From Lichenicola sp964245345 (GTDB taxonomy: Bacteria > Pseudomonadota > Alphaproteobacteria > Acetobacterales > Acetobacteraceae), in contig CAXTMS010000009.1 of assembly GCA_964245345.1 (NCBI GenBank), positions 1 to 36,149 on the forward strand: a stretch of DNA of 36,149 nucleotides, in the 5' to 3' direction. Position numbers and translations under genes: made by a program. Of the stretch, positions 8,137 to 16,239 are shown one piece after another. The notes beneath the pieces were generated by a model. That model searched no databases. It had not been told where the DNA came from and saw only the letters and a list, made by a program, of their open reading frames with translations. Positions within the stretch are counted from its first letter, which is position 1. Each line of letters opens with the position of its first letter.

Positions 8137-9432
8137 ATGGCTGCTCATGACAGGACCGGCCCTCTTGAACTCTGGGGTGGCATAGAATGTAGCGTCGTGC
8201 GGATTGGTGATGCCTGGCGCGACCAGGTGCGCGAAACCGGCCATCATGATCGCGGACAGCACGATCTCGATCAGGTGGCGGCACTCGGCATCCGCACGCT
8301 GCGCTACCCGATCCTGTGGGAACGGGTGACCAAAGATCAGCCAGGCGCATGCGGCTGGACATGGCACGATCAGCAACTGGAAACCCTGGGCCGGCACGGC
8401 ATCGAGGTGGTCGCTGGGCTGCTGCATCATGGTTCCGGACCGTTCTCGACGTCCGTGCTTGATCCATCGCTGCCGGAGCAACTCGCCAGGCACGCCGCGC
8501 AGGTTGCCGATCGCTATCCGTTCATCAAGCTCTGGATACCGGTCAACGAGCCGCTGACCACTGGTCGCTTTTGCTGCCTCTACGGTCACTGGTATCCGCA
8601 TCTGCGGGACGAGAACGCCTTCCTGCGTGCGCTTGTCACGCAATGCCGGGCGGTGTTGCTTTCCATCCGGGCGATACGGGTTCGTGTCGTGGGTGCCCGT
8701 TTCCTGCAGACCGAGGATCTCGGGCGGATCTTCTCCACCGACCCGCTAAAGGATCAGGCCGCTTACGAAAACGACAGGCGCTGGCTCAGCCTCGACCTGC
8801 TCTGCGGCCGGGTCGGCCCCCTGCATCCATGGCGTCGTCGTTTCGAGGGATGTGGAGTTCCCATCGCATGGCTGGATGAGCTCGAAACCGGCGAAGCGGC
8901 TCCCGACCTGCTGGCCATCAATCATTACGTGACCAGTGACCGCTTCCTTGATCACCGGGTGCGGCTTTATCCGGTTTCCATGCACGGAGGAAACGGCCAT
9001 CAATCCTATGTCGACACGGAGGCAGCTCGTGTCGGTCTCGACGACACCAAGATCGGGTGGAAGCCGCGCTTGCGGGAGGCTTGGGACCGGTATCGCCGGC
9101 CGATGGTGCTCGGCGAGGTCCATCTGGGATGCGACGATCCCGACGAGTCGATCCGTTGGCTGGCCGAGGCCTGGAACGCGGCCCGGATGCTCCGCGCGGA
9201 AGGTGTTGATCTTCGTGCCGTCACGGCATGGGCGTTGTTTGGGCTGGTCGACTGGCACGTCATGCTGCGGGAACGTCACGACCTGTATGAGCCGGGTCCG
9301 TTCGATGCACGGTTCAACCCGCCGCGGCCGACTCCGCTGCTCGCGGCAATAGAAGCACTGGTCCGGGACGGTGAGCTCGTTCATCCGGCGTTGAGCCGCG
9401 CTGGCTGGTGGCGCCGCCTACCAGGAGCCTGA
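8137..9432 (+). CDS. Family 1 glycoside hydrolase-like protein (beta-glucosidase fold), single domain
   Basis: The 431-residue protein looks like a GH1-type TIM barrel: an N-terminal ELWGGIECSVVRIGD strand, LGIRTLRYPILWERV, the acid/base block WIPVNEPLTT (Glu138) and a second glutamate in VLGEVHLG (Glu327) at the position of the GH1 nucleophile. It ends HPALSRAGWWRRLPGA. From memory, related proteins in other proteobacteria are about 700-residue fusions in which this domain is followed by an RmlD-like dTDP-4-dehydrorhamnose reductase domain; here the reading frame stops right after the GH1 part and no RmlD sequence follows. The gene is flanked on both sides by transposase relics and has visibly less GC-biased codons than its neighbours, which suggests transfer or truncation. 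Substrate unknown. Confidence 0.8.
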   Translation: MAAHDRTGPLELWGGIECSVVRIGDAWRDQVRETGHHDRGQHDLDQVAALGIRTLRYPILWERVTKDQPGACGWTWHDQQLETLGRHGIEVVAGLLHHGSGPFSTSVLDPSLPEQLARHAAQVADRYPFIKLWIPVNEPLTTGRFCCLYGHWYPHLRDENAFLRALVTQCRAVLLSIRAIRVRVVGARFLQTEDLGRIFSTDPLKDQAAYENDRRWLSLDLLCGRVGPLHPWRRRFEGCGVPIAWLDELETGEAAPDLLAINHYVTSDRFLDHRVRLYPVSMHGGNGHQSYVDTEAARVGLDDTKIGWKPRLREAWDRYRRPMVLGEVHLGCDDPDESIRWLAEAWNAARMLRAEGVDLRAVTAWALFGLVDWHVMLRERHDLYEPGPFDARFNPPRPTPLLAAIEALVRDGELVHPALSRAGWWRRLPGA

Positions 9433-9590
9433 ACGCGTCGGGGGATCCAGGACCGGCAGCCGGCGATAGCCCGATCGTCCTCCGGGTCGTGCGATCCGTC
9501 ACGTCGGCAGCACATCAGGTGATGCGAGGCGAAAGCCCCGAAACATCAGTTCCCGCAAGCCGGCAAGAACGCGGGCGAGTGCTGGCCGAC

Positions 9591-9965
9591 ATGAACCGAT
9601 CATTCTGCGTGCCGGCCTGGAAATGCCTGGGCAGGCTGAACCAGTCGGTTGACGAAGTTCCGGAGCTCCCTCGCTGTGCCATCGTCCGGCACGGCGGCGA
9701 CGCGCCGACATCGGCCATCGCGCACTTCGCCAAGGTGACCCGCAGCTGCCGTCCGGGGCTGTTCCACTGCCACGCCACACCCGGCTTGCCGCGGACCAAC
9801 AACGACCTCGATCAGCTGTTAGCCTCGCAGCGCCAGTACGAGCAGCGCGCGAACGGGCGCAGAACGGCGTCGCCTGCGGTGCTGCGCGGCGAGGTGCGCC
9901 TGGTCGCGGCCACCACGACACGGCGGCATCCACCGACCGAGCGTCAGCTGGGCGCACCAGTCTGA
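9591..9965 (+). pseudogene. C-terminal fragment of an insertion-sequence transposase
   Basis: The open frame here includes IAHFAKVTRSCRPGLFHCH, then LPRTNNDLDQLLASQRQYEQ and RANGRRTASPAVLRGEVRLVAA. I recognise this as the C-terminal block of a bacterial IS transposase group with the signature LPRTNNDLEQ...ERRATGR...SPA..VRG. The family normally has several hundred residues before this block; upstream of it there is no matching sequence, and the GH1-like gene ends only about 160 bases earlier. It is therefore a remnant. The assignment is from memory of the motif, and the IS family name is not certain. With the two relics on the other side, it brackets the GH1-like gene. Confidence 0.6.
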
Positions 9966-10069
9966 ATGGTGGAGCAGGCTGAGCCGACGTCCTGACCGTC
10001 GCCATCGAGCAGGTATGCTCCACGCCCGGTTCCGCCACCGCTCGCCTGCCTGCCCGGCCGAGCTTGAAT

Positions 10070-10105
10070 GAAAACCTGCTGGCCAACTCTGCCGGCCTGG
10101 TTTTC
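10070..10105. terminator. Possible hairpin downstream of the EmrB-like gene
   Basis: GAAAACC at 10070-10076 and GGTTTTC at 10099-10105 are perfect inverted arms, with a further GGCC/GGCC pairing inside. The hairpin lies about 70 bases beyond the stop of the minus-strand MFS gene and could end that transcript. There is no run of T on either side, so it is not a textbook intrinsic terminator. The rest of 9966-10172 shows no gene. Confidence 0.3.
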
Positions 10106-10172
10106 TTGAAGCGGGTTGTCCGCTCTCGCCATACCCGCGGGAGCCGCGTCAAGTTGAAGCCGTGGCCTCGGA

Positions 10173-11762
10173 TCAGTGCGCGCCGGCGGGGGCCGGCCCG
10201 CCGCTGCGACGGGTGAACAACACCAACAGGGCAGCCAGGGCCAGGGCGACGCCGATCACGGCGAAGGTGTCGCCGAACCCCATGCACAGCGACTGTTGGC
10301 GGACGATGCCGCCGAGCTGTACCACCGCCTGGTGCTGCGCATAGGCGGGATCGGCGCCGTGGGACAGGAAGTACGCCGTGGCCTGGTCCAGGCGTTCCCG
10401 CACCTCGGGACGCGACGGGAGGACAGACGGGCCGATGATCGCGGAATGAAACTGTTCCCGCTTGGTGATGATGGTCTGCAGCATCGCGGTACCCACGGCG
10501 CCGCCGAGATTGCGCAGCATGTTCGTCAGCGCCGACGCGTTGCCGGCATCCGCACGAGCGATCCGGGACATGGTGATGGCGGTGAGTGGGGTGATGATCA
10601 CTGCCTGCCCAAGCGCGCGGATGATGTTGGGCCAGAAGAACTGTGGTCCGGAAACATCGCGGGACAGGTGGACATTCATGAAGCAGCTCAGGGAGAACAA
10701 CACGATGCCCGCGGTGCACAGCCAGCGTATGTCGACCCATCTCATCAGCCGCGGCACCAGCGGGATCAGCAGCAGCTGCGGCAGGCCGACCCAGGCCAGC
10801 ACGGCGCCGATCTGCTCGGCGTTGTAGCTCTGCACCTGCGACAGGTACTGCGGCATGACGTAGACGCTGCCGTACAAGGCGAACCCGACGAAGACGTTGC
10901 TCAGCGTGCCAATGCCGAAGTTGCGTTCGCCCAGCAGGCGCAGGTTGAGGAGAGGGCTCCGCGCGGTGAACTGGATGGCGATAAAGGCGCCGAGGAACAC
11001 CACCGCGACCACCGCGAGGTGGACGATGAAGGGCGAGCCGAACCAGTCGTCCTTGTTGCCTTCCTCGAGCAGGGTTTGCAGCGCCCCGAGCCCGACCGCC
11101 ATGGTGACGATGCCGGGCCAGTCCGCTTCCCGCAGTGCCCGGAGCTGCGCCGGCTGCTTTTCCAGCGTGAAGCCGAGCACGGCGGCCATGATGAGGGCCG
11201 GCGGCACGTTGACGAAGAAGATGGTGCGCCAGCCATAGGTTTCGGTGAGCCAGCCGCCGATCGTGGGACCGATCGCCGGAGCGAAGGTGGAGGACAGCGC
11301 GAACATGGCGAGCCCGATCGATTGCTGCCCCTTCGGCAGCCGGGTCATGGACATGGTCAACGCCGCTGGGATCAGCACGCCGCCGCAGAAGCCCTGCAGC
11401 GCCCGCATGGCGATCATGGTGCTCAAGTCGTCGGCAAAGGCGCAGGAAGCGGAAAAGCCGGCGAACAGCAGGGTGGCGCCCACGATGAACAGGCGGAAGC
11501 CGAACACCCGGCCGAGCAGCACGGTCATCGGGATGACGATGATCTCGCCGATCAGGTAGGCGGTGGACACCCAGGCGCCCTCGTCCACGCCCGTGCCGAT
11601 GCCTCCCTCGATGTCGGGCAGCGAGGCGTTGGTGATCTGGATGTTCAGGATCGCCATGAAGGCGCCGATCATCCCGGCCATCACCGCGGCCCAGGTGGTG
11701 GCGGAGGCGCGCCCGGGCGCGGGTGCCGCGTCCTGCCCGGCTCCGTGCGGCCTTCCGCTCAT
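10173..11762 (-). CDS. DHA2-family MFS multidrug transporter (EmrB/QacA-like)
   Basis: The 529-residue protein is a 14-TM drug:H+ antiporter of the DHA2 family. The first TM segment shows LNIQITNASLPDIEGGIG, the DHA2 version of motif D1, and the fifth shows FAPAIGPTIGGWL, the antiporter motif C. The protein ends with a short polar tail after a last TM segment. Its ATG overlaps the stop of the upstream adaptor gene by 4 bases (ATGA), so the two are translationally coupled. By family knowledge it works with the HlyD/EmrA adaptor to move hydrophobic compounds across the inner membrane; no outer-membrane factor gene is adjacent, so it would borrow one encoded elsewhere. It is probably under the divergent TetR-type regulator. 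Confidence 0.93.
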   Translation of the reverse strand: MSGRPHGAGQDAAPAPGRASATTWAAVMAGMIGAFMAILNIQITNASLPDIEGGIGTGVDEGAWVSTAYLIGEIIVIPMTVLLGRVFGFRLFIVGATLLFAGFSASCAFADDLSTMIAMRALQGFCGGVLIPAALTMSMTRLPKGQQSIGLAMFALSSTFAPAIGPTIGGWLTETYGWRTIFFVNVPPALIMAAVLGFTLEKQPAQLRALREADWPGIVTMAVGLGALQTLLEEGNKDDWFGSPFIVHLAVVAVVFLGAFIAIQFTARSPLLNLRLLGERNFGIGTLSNVFVGFALYGSVYVMPQYLSQVQSYNAEQIGAVLAWVGLPQLLLIPLVPRLMRWVDIRWLCTAGIVLFSLSCFMNVHLSRDVSGPQFFWPNIIRALGQAVIITPLTAITMSRIARADAGNASALTNMLRNLGGAVGTAMLQTIITKREQFHSAIIGPSVLPSRPEVRERLDQATAYFLSHGADPAYAQHQAVVQLGGIVRQQSLCMGFGDTFAVIGVALALAALLVLFTRRSGGPAPAGAH

Positions 11763-12865
11763 CGGGCCGCTGCCGCGACGCCGCCGATGACGATGGTCGG
11801 CGTGACGGACATGCCGGGGCGGATGCGGCCGGTCAGCGGGCCCGGATCGAGCACGATCTTCACCGGGATGCGCTGCACGATCTTGGTGAAGTTGCCTGTG
11901 GCGTTGTCGGGCGGAAGCAGGGCGAACTCGGCCCCCGAGGCGGGCGCAAGACTGTCGACGTGGCCGTGCACGACCTCCCCCGGGAACATGTCCACCTCCA
12001 CGGTGGCCGGCTGGCCGGGAACGACCTGGGCGAGCTGGGTTTCCTTGTAGTTGGCGACCACGTACGCCTGGTCGACCGGGACGATGCTCATGAGCTGGGT
12101 GCCGGCCTGCACATACTGGCCGACGCGCAGCGTGCGGTTGCCGACCGTGCCGTCGACGGCAGCGGTCACGGCGGTGTAGCCCAGGTTGAGCTCGGCCTGA
12201 TGCTGCACGGCCTCGTCGTGGTCGAGGGTGGCGCGGGCCTGGGTGACCTGCGCGCGCAGCAGGTCGATCTGGCCGGTGGCGGTGCGCAGGGCGGCAGCGT
12301 CCTTCGTCACGTCGGCACGGGCAGCAGCGATGCGCGACGTGGCGCGCTGCGCGTCCTGGGTGGTGCCGTAGCCGGTGGTGGCGAGCGCCGCGTAACGACG
12401 GTCGTCCTGCTCGGCGAAGCGCTGGTCGGCGGCATCCACGCCCACCGTGGCGCGGGCGCCATCGATCACGGACGCCTGCACCGCCAGCGCGGCCTCGCGG
12501 GCGGCAAGCGCGGCGCGGGCGGCATCGGCGTCCGCCTTGGCTTCCGCGAGCGCCACGCGGAAGTCGCGGTCGTCGATGCGAGCCAGCACCTGCCCGGCTC
12601 GGACCGGCTGGTTGTCGCGAACCAGCACCGCCGACAGATAGCCGGACACCTTTGGCGCCACCGTCGTGTTGTCGGCCTGGACGTAGGCGTCGTCGGTGGA
12701 CACTTCGAAGCGGCCGGTGGTCCAATACGACCAGCCGAACCGGGCGGCGAGGCCAAGCACCGCAAGGGCGACCACGGTGACGAGCAGGCGGCGGTGGTCG
12801 AAGGAGCGACGGGTTCCGACGAGGCCTTCGCGGGCGGCGGACACGGAGGAGGTGGAGGTGCTCAT
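11759..12865 (-). CDS. HlyD/EmrA-family membrane fusion protein
   Basis: This 368-residue adaptor has a cytoplasmic N-terminus of about 25 residues, one TM segment (RLLVTVVALAVLGLAARFGW), a lipoyl half (STDDAYVQADNTTVAPKVSG), a long alanine-rich coiled-coil hairpin (about 105-210), the second lipoyl half (AAVDGTVGNRTLRVGQYV) and a beta-barrel with NATGNFTKIVQRIPVKI, a typical EmrA segment. It is the first gene of a two-gene operon with the EmrB-like transporter. A GAGGA lies 9 bases before its ATG. The upstream AT-rich 68 bp is shared with the divergent TetR-type gene. Confidence 0.93.
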   Translation of the reverse strand: MSTSTSSVSAAREGLVGTRRSFDHRRLLVTVVALAVLGLAARFGWSYWTTGRFEVSTDDAYVQADNTTVAPKVSGYLSAVLVRDNQPVRAGQVLARIDDRDFRVALAEAKADADAARAALAAREAALAVQASVIDGARATVGVDAADQRFAEQDDRRYAALATTGYGTTQDAQRATSRIAAARADVTKDAAALRTATGQIDLLRAQVTQARATLDHDEAVQHQAELNLGYTAVTAAVDGTVGNRTLRVGQYVQAGTQLMSIVPVDQAYVVANYKETQLAQVVPGQPATVEVDMFPGEVVHGHVDSLAPASGAEFALLPPDNATGNFTKIVQRIPVKIVLDPGPLTGRIRPGMSVTPTIVIGGVAAAAR

Positions 12866-12933
12866 GCGACGACGTCCTCAAACGAGAGGCGATCAAATGG
12901 AAATTTCTAGTTTTCCTAAATAGCCGCTAGAGT
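12866..12933. promoter_or_regulatory. AT-rich divergent promoter/operator region of the TetR-efflux pair
   Basis: This short region separates the divergent efflux operon and TetR-type gene and is clearly richer in A and T than its surroundings. It contains an imperfect palindrome at 12899-12916: GGAAA and TTTCC with 8 bases between, plus CTAG at 12907-12910 and again at 12926-12929. TetR-type regulators usually bind such palindromes between themselves and the gene they control. The operator role is inferred from position. No confident -35/-10 pair could be chosen. Confidence 0.5.
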
Positions 12934-13617
12934 ATGGCTGTCAATGAGTTTTGGAAGATGGACGTTGTTCTAAATCCGAGGAAGCCTGGTCCGGGTCGTC
13001 CCCGCGGGCGCCCGCCCTGCCGCACCGACCAGGACACGCGGCACCTGCTTGGGATCGCGGCGGCGGCGGAGTTCGCGCGGCACGGCTATGCCGGCACCAG
13101 CGTCGCCGCGGTCGCCAAGGCGGCCGGGGTCTCGACGCGGACGATGTACCGGCTGGTGCCGACCAAGGCGGAACTGTTTGAGCTGTCGATGGGGGATCGC
13201 ATCGACCGCTTCCTGCTCGCGGTGGACGAGCGGACGCTGGGGGCATTGGAGCTCGAGGAGGCGCTGGCCCAGATCCTGATCGCGTTCGGGACGCTGCTGT
13301 TCAGTCACGAGTCGATCGCCATGTTGCGGTTGCTGTACACGGAAGCGGAACGCTTTCCCGAGATCGCCGCGCGCTTCCACCAACGGGCGGTGACGCGCGT
13401 GGACGGGGCGATCGGGCGATGGCTGGAGCTGCAGCGCCGGGAAGGGCGGATCCGGCTGCTCGACGGCGGATCGGCGACCGGCTTCCTGCGCGGGATGATG
13501 ATCGGCGACCTGCAGCAGGCAGCGCTGCTCCGGCAGGAGGAGCCCCCGGACGCGCCGACGATCGCCCAGCGGGCGAAGACCTGCGCCCGGCTGTTCCTGG
13601 ATGGGTGCCGCGCCTGA
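12934..13617 (+). CDS. TetR/AcrR-family transcriptional regulator
   Basis: The 227-residue protein has a basic Pro/Arg-rich N-terminal arm (PGPGRPRGRPP), then the TetR helix-turn-helix: LGIAAAAEFARHGYAGTSV followed by AAVAKAAGVSTRTMYRLVP and TKAELFE. The remaining about 145 residues are the variable ligand-binding domain. The start could be ATG 12934 or ATG 12958; neither has a good ribosome-binding sequence, and the later start would leave more room for a promoter. It is divergent from the EmrA/EmrB-like operon, the standard arrangement for a local repressor that is released by a pump substrate. The ligand is unknown. Confidence 0.9.
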   Translation: MAVNEFWKMDVVLNPRKPGPGRPRGRPPCRTDQDTRHLLGIAAAAEFARHGYAGTSVAAVAKAAGVSTRTMYRLVPTKAELFELSMGDRIDRFLLAVDERTLGALELEEALAQILIAFGTLLFSHESIAMLRLLYTEAERFPEIAARFHQRAVTRVDGAIGRWLELQRREGRIRLLDGGSATGFLRGMMIGDLQQAALLRQEEPPDAPTIAQRAKTCARLFLDGCRA

Positions 13618-13626
13618 GTACGGGCA

Positions 13627-13643
13627 GCCAGGCCGGACCTGGC
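13627..13643. terminator. Possible hairpin between convergent genes
   Basis: GCCAGG and CCTGGC form a perfect 6-bp stem with a 5-base loop directly after the stop of the TetR-type gene and before the end of the convergent hypothetical gene. There is no T-tract, so it may only weakly terminate transcription. Confidence 0.3.
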
Positions 13644-13677
13644 GGCAACGGGACCGGGCTTTCCACATCCGCCCCCG

Positions 13678-14585
13678 TCAGTCCACGACCCCTTCCTGCC
13701 CCCTGGCCCGACGCGTGTCCCGCGCGCGCTGCAGCGAGGCCGCCTTCCGCCGTTTCTCCCGCAGCACGTCGATCGTCGGCGGCCACCAGCCGCGCCCCAG
13801 CTCGTCCGGCTCCGGCGCGGTCCGGGCCGGCCAGGCCTGGACCAGCTCCGCATGGCTCGGCCTGCGCCAGCTCGCCCAGATCAGCGCCGCTTTCCCGGCA
13901 GCGACGCCGGGATAGTGCCGGGCAACGGTGGCGGACTCGGCGAGCTCGCCCGCCACCGCCTCAAACACCGCCGGTCCCGCATGGGTCATCAGCACCCGGC
14001 CGAACGGCGGCAGCGCTATCCGGTGCCGGAAGACGCCCTGCCGCCGGTNNNNNNNNNNTCCGCCGCCTGCCCGGGCGACGCCCTGCGCTCTGCCGCGCGC
14101 GCCCGCCGCGCGTCCGGCTCGGCCCGACGCGCGGCCTCCTCGATCAGGGTCCAGCGCCGGCGCAGTTCCTCAACTGACCGGAACGGCACCCGCCACGCCC
14201 TGGCCGCCGGGTCCCACCGCGCCCACGGCACCTGCCGCAACTCCGCGACCACCATGCGCGAGAACGGGGTGCGCACCACGAGGTCGTCGCCCGCTTCCAG
14301 ATACGGGCTCGCGATCGGCTCGAACGCGAAGGCGTCGCGGCCGCGCGCGTCGCCATGTGCCAGCACGCCCGACCATTCCCGGCCCATCCAGGCGCTCAAG
14401 CGCCGCTGCGCCGTGGTGCCCGGCACGAACCAGGCCTGCAGATCGTCGCGCCACCGCGCGCGCGGAAACGCGGTCCGGAAGCGCTCCACCGTCATGCGGT
14501 CATACGGAAACGCCGCCGTCGCCCCCGGCGCGCCCTCGCCGTCGTCCCGCTGCGTCGCGCTGAACTCCGCCGCGTCCTCGCCCAC
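13678..14585 (-). CDS. Conserved hypothetical protein, split by an assembly gap
   Basis: The minus strand reads as one protein interrupted only by the ten N at 14049-14058. The N-terminal part holds FPYDRMTVERFRTAFPRARW, AWFVPGTTAQRRLSAWMGREW and WDPAARAWRVPFRS, resembling a HARP-like repeated module. After the gap it continues in another frame with ALPPFGRVLMTHAGPAVFE and ELGRGWWPPTIDVLREKRRK. I recall similar two-part hypothetical proteins in related bacteria. From GTG 14585 (GGAGG about 9 bases upstream) the span is 908 bases, so ten N put the two halves out of frame; a true gap length of 11 or 8 would restore the frame. ATG 14495 is an alternative start. No function is known to me; the WDP...WRVP motif suggests DNA- or helicase-related modules only loosely. 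Confidence 0.65.
14049..14058. other. Assembly gap (10 N)
   Basis: Ten undetermined bases interrupt the minus-strand hypothetical gene. The number ten is probably a placeholder rather than a measured length, because it breaks an otherwise continuous protein. Confidence 0.99.
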
Positions 14586-14808
14586 TGGCTCACATCCTCC
14601 GTTACGGCGCAGCGTGCCATCGTCGCGCGCCGCGCGCAGCATCCGGCAGGCCCGAAGCGGTGCGCCCAACCCGTCGGCCGCATTCTGGCCTGCAGACCGA
14701 TCGCGGCGTCGGCGCGTCGACCGGGCGGAGGAGGTGGGCCGGACCACCCCCCATGCCTGAAACGCCCGCCGCCGAAGCAGCCCGCCCGCGCCGCTGCCCG
14801 TCGCCCGC

Positions 14809-16200
14809 TCAGCCCAGCGCCGCCGCCATCACCGCGATGTCGTCCAGCTTGGCGTGGAACGCGGACCAGTCGTCGTCGGCCGCGATCGGCGCCCAGATCG
14901 CCTCGACCTCGTCGATCAGCATGGTGCACGGGGCGCCGCGCTGGAAATACGCGTGGTGTCGCCCCGCACCCGGTGCCACCGCATGGGCCGACAGCATCTC
15001 CCGCAGCGTTTCGAACGCCGGCTGCGCATAGCCGTCCGGCAGGGCCGCATACCAGTCGAAGAAGAACCGCTCGAACGGCACCTGCGACTCGCGCAGCGCC
15101 AGCCACACCTGGCCGCTCGTCAACGCGTCCGCGTCCGCGCCTCCTGACGCCCGGCCGAGCCGTCGCAGCATCCCCGCCGCCAACTCCGCTCCGAACCGTT
15201 CGCCGAAACGGAGCAGCACCGGCTCCAGCGCCTCCTGCGACGCCAGCGGCAGCAGGCACTCCGCCAGGCGCACGAGGTTCCACAGCAGCGTGTCCGGCTG
15301 CCGCCCGAACGCATACAGCTTGCCCGTGTCGAAATACGCCGCGGTGAAGTCGGGCTGGTAGCTCGGCAGGAACCGCCATGGCCCGTAGTCGAAGCTTTCA
15401 CCGGTGACGTTGATGTTGTCGGTGTTCAGCACCCCGTGCACGAAGCCCGCCAGCATCCACTGCGCGCCCACGCGCGCCACCCGTTCCGTCACCGCCTGAA
15501 GCAACGCCACCGTTTGCGCCGCTTCGTCCTCCCGCCTCGCTTCCGGCAGGTAGAAACGCACCACGTGGTCCAGCAGCCGCCGGATCGCGTCCACGTCGCC
15601 GTGATAGGCCAGGCGCTGGAAGGTGCCGATGCGGATGTGCGAGTGGCTGAGCCTGACCAGCACCGCCGAGCGCGTCGGCGACGGCTCGTCGCCCCGCTCC
15701 AGCGCTTCCCCTGTCTCGATCAGCGAGAACGACCTGGAGGTGTCCACCCCCAGCGCCTCCAGCATGGTCGTCGCCAGCACCTCGCGCACGCCGCCCTTCA
15801 GCGTCAGCCTGCCGTCGCCGCCGCGCGACCACGGCGTGCGCCCGCTCCCCTTCGTGCCGAGGTCGAGCAACCGGTCATCCTGGAGGTCGTGCATCTGCGC
15901 GAACAGGAAGCCGCGCCCGTCGCCGAGGTCGGGGTTGTAGTTGCGGAACTGGTGGCCGTGGTAGCGCAGCGCCAGCGGCCGGGGGAACGACCCCGGCAGC
16001 GGCTCGAACTCCCCGAAATGCCGGATCCACTCCTGGTCGGACAGCGAGTCGAGTCCGATTTGGGCCGATGCCTGCACATTCCGGTAGCGCAATCCGTGCT
16101 CCGGAAACCGCGCCGGCGTCACGGGATCGAAGAACAACTCCCCCAGCGCCTCGTGGGCACGGGACGGTCGGGCATGCAGGGTCGGGCTCATCGCGCTCAT
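14809..16200 (-). CDS. selO: SelO (YdiU/UPF0061) protein adenylyltransferase
   Basis: The 463-residue protein matches SelO, a pseudokinase-fold enzyme that transfers AMP to Ser/Thr/Tyr of target proteins in redox control. Visible family blocks are ALRYHGHQFRNYNPDLGDGR, LDLGTKGSGRTPWSRGGDGR followed by LTLKGGVRE (nucleotide-binding lysine region), LSHSHIRIGTFQ and HGVLNTDNINVTGESFDYGPW, with the metal-binding Asn and Asp. Length is close to E. coli YdiU. The C-terminus ends in a helical segment without a cysteine or selenocysteine. The start is either this ATG or the ATG three codons later (MSAMSP). The upstream neighbour on the same strand is the AmpG-like permease, 39 bases away. Confidence 0.93.
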   Translation of the reverse strand: MSAMSPTLHARPSRAHEALGELFFDPVTPARFPEHGLRYRNVQASAQIGLDSLSDQEWIRHFGEFEPLPGSFPRPLALRYHGHQFRNYNPDLGDGRGFLFAQMHDLQDDRLLDLGTKGSGRTPWSRGGDGRLTLKGGVREVLATTMLEALGVDTSRSFSLIETGEALERGDEPSPTRSAVLVRLSHSHIRIGTFQRLAYHGDVDAIRRLLDHVVRFYLPEARREDEAAQTVALLQAVTERVARVGAQWMLAGFVHGVLNTDNINVTGESFDYGPWRFLPSYQPDFTAAYFDTGKLYAFGRQPDTLLWNLVRLAECLLPLASQEALEPVLLRFGERFGAELAAGMLRRLGRASGGADADALTSGQVWLALRESQVPFERFFFDWYAALPDGYAQPAFETLREMLSAHAVAPGAGRHHAYFQRGAPCTMLIDEVEAIWAPIAADDDWSAFHAKLDDIAVMAAALG

Positions 16201-16239
16201 ATGGGACGGCCGCCCCGCCTCCGCAGCCCGGAACCGGGT

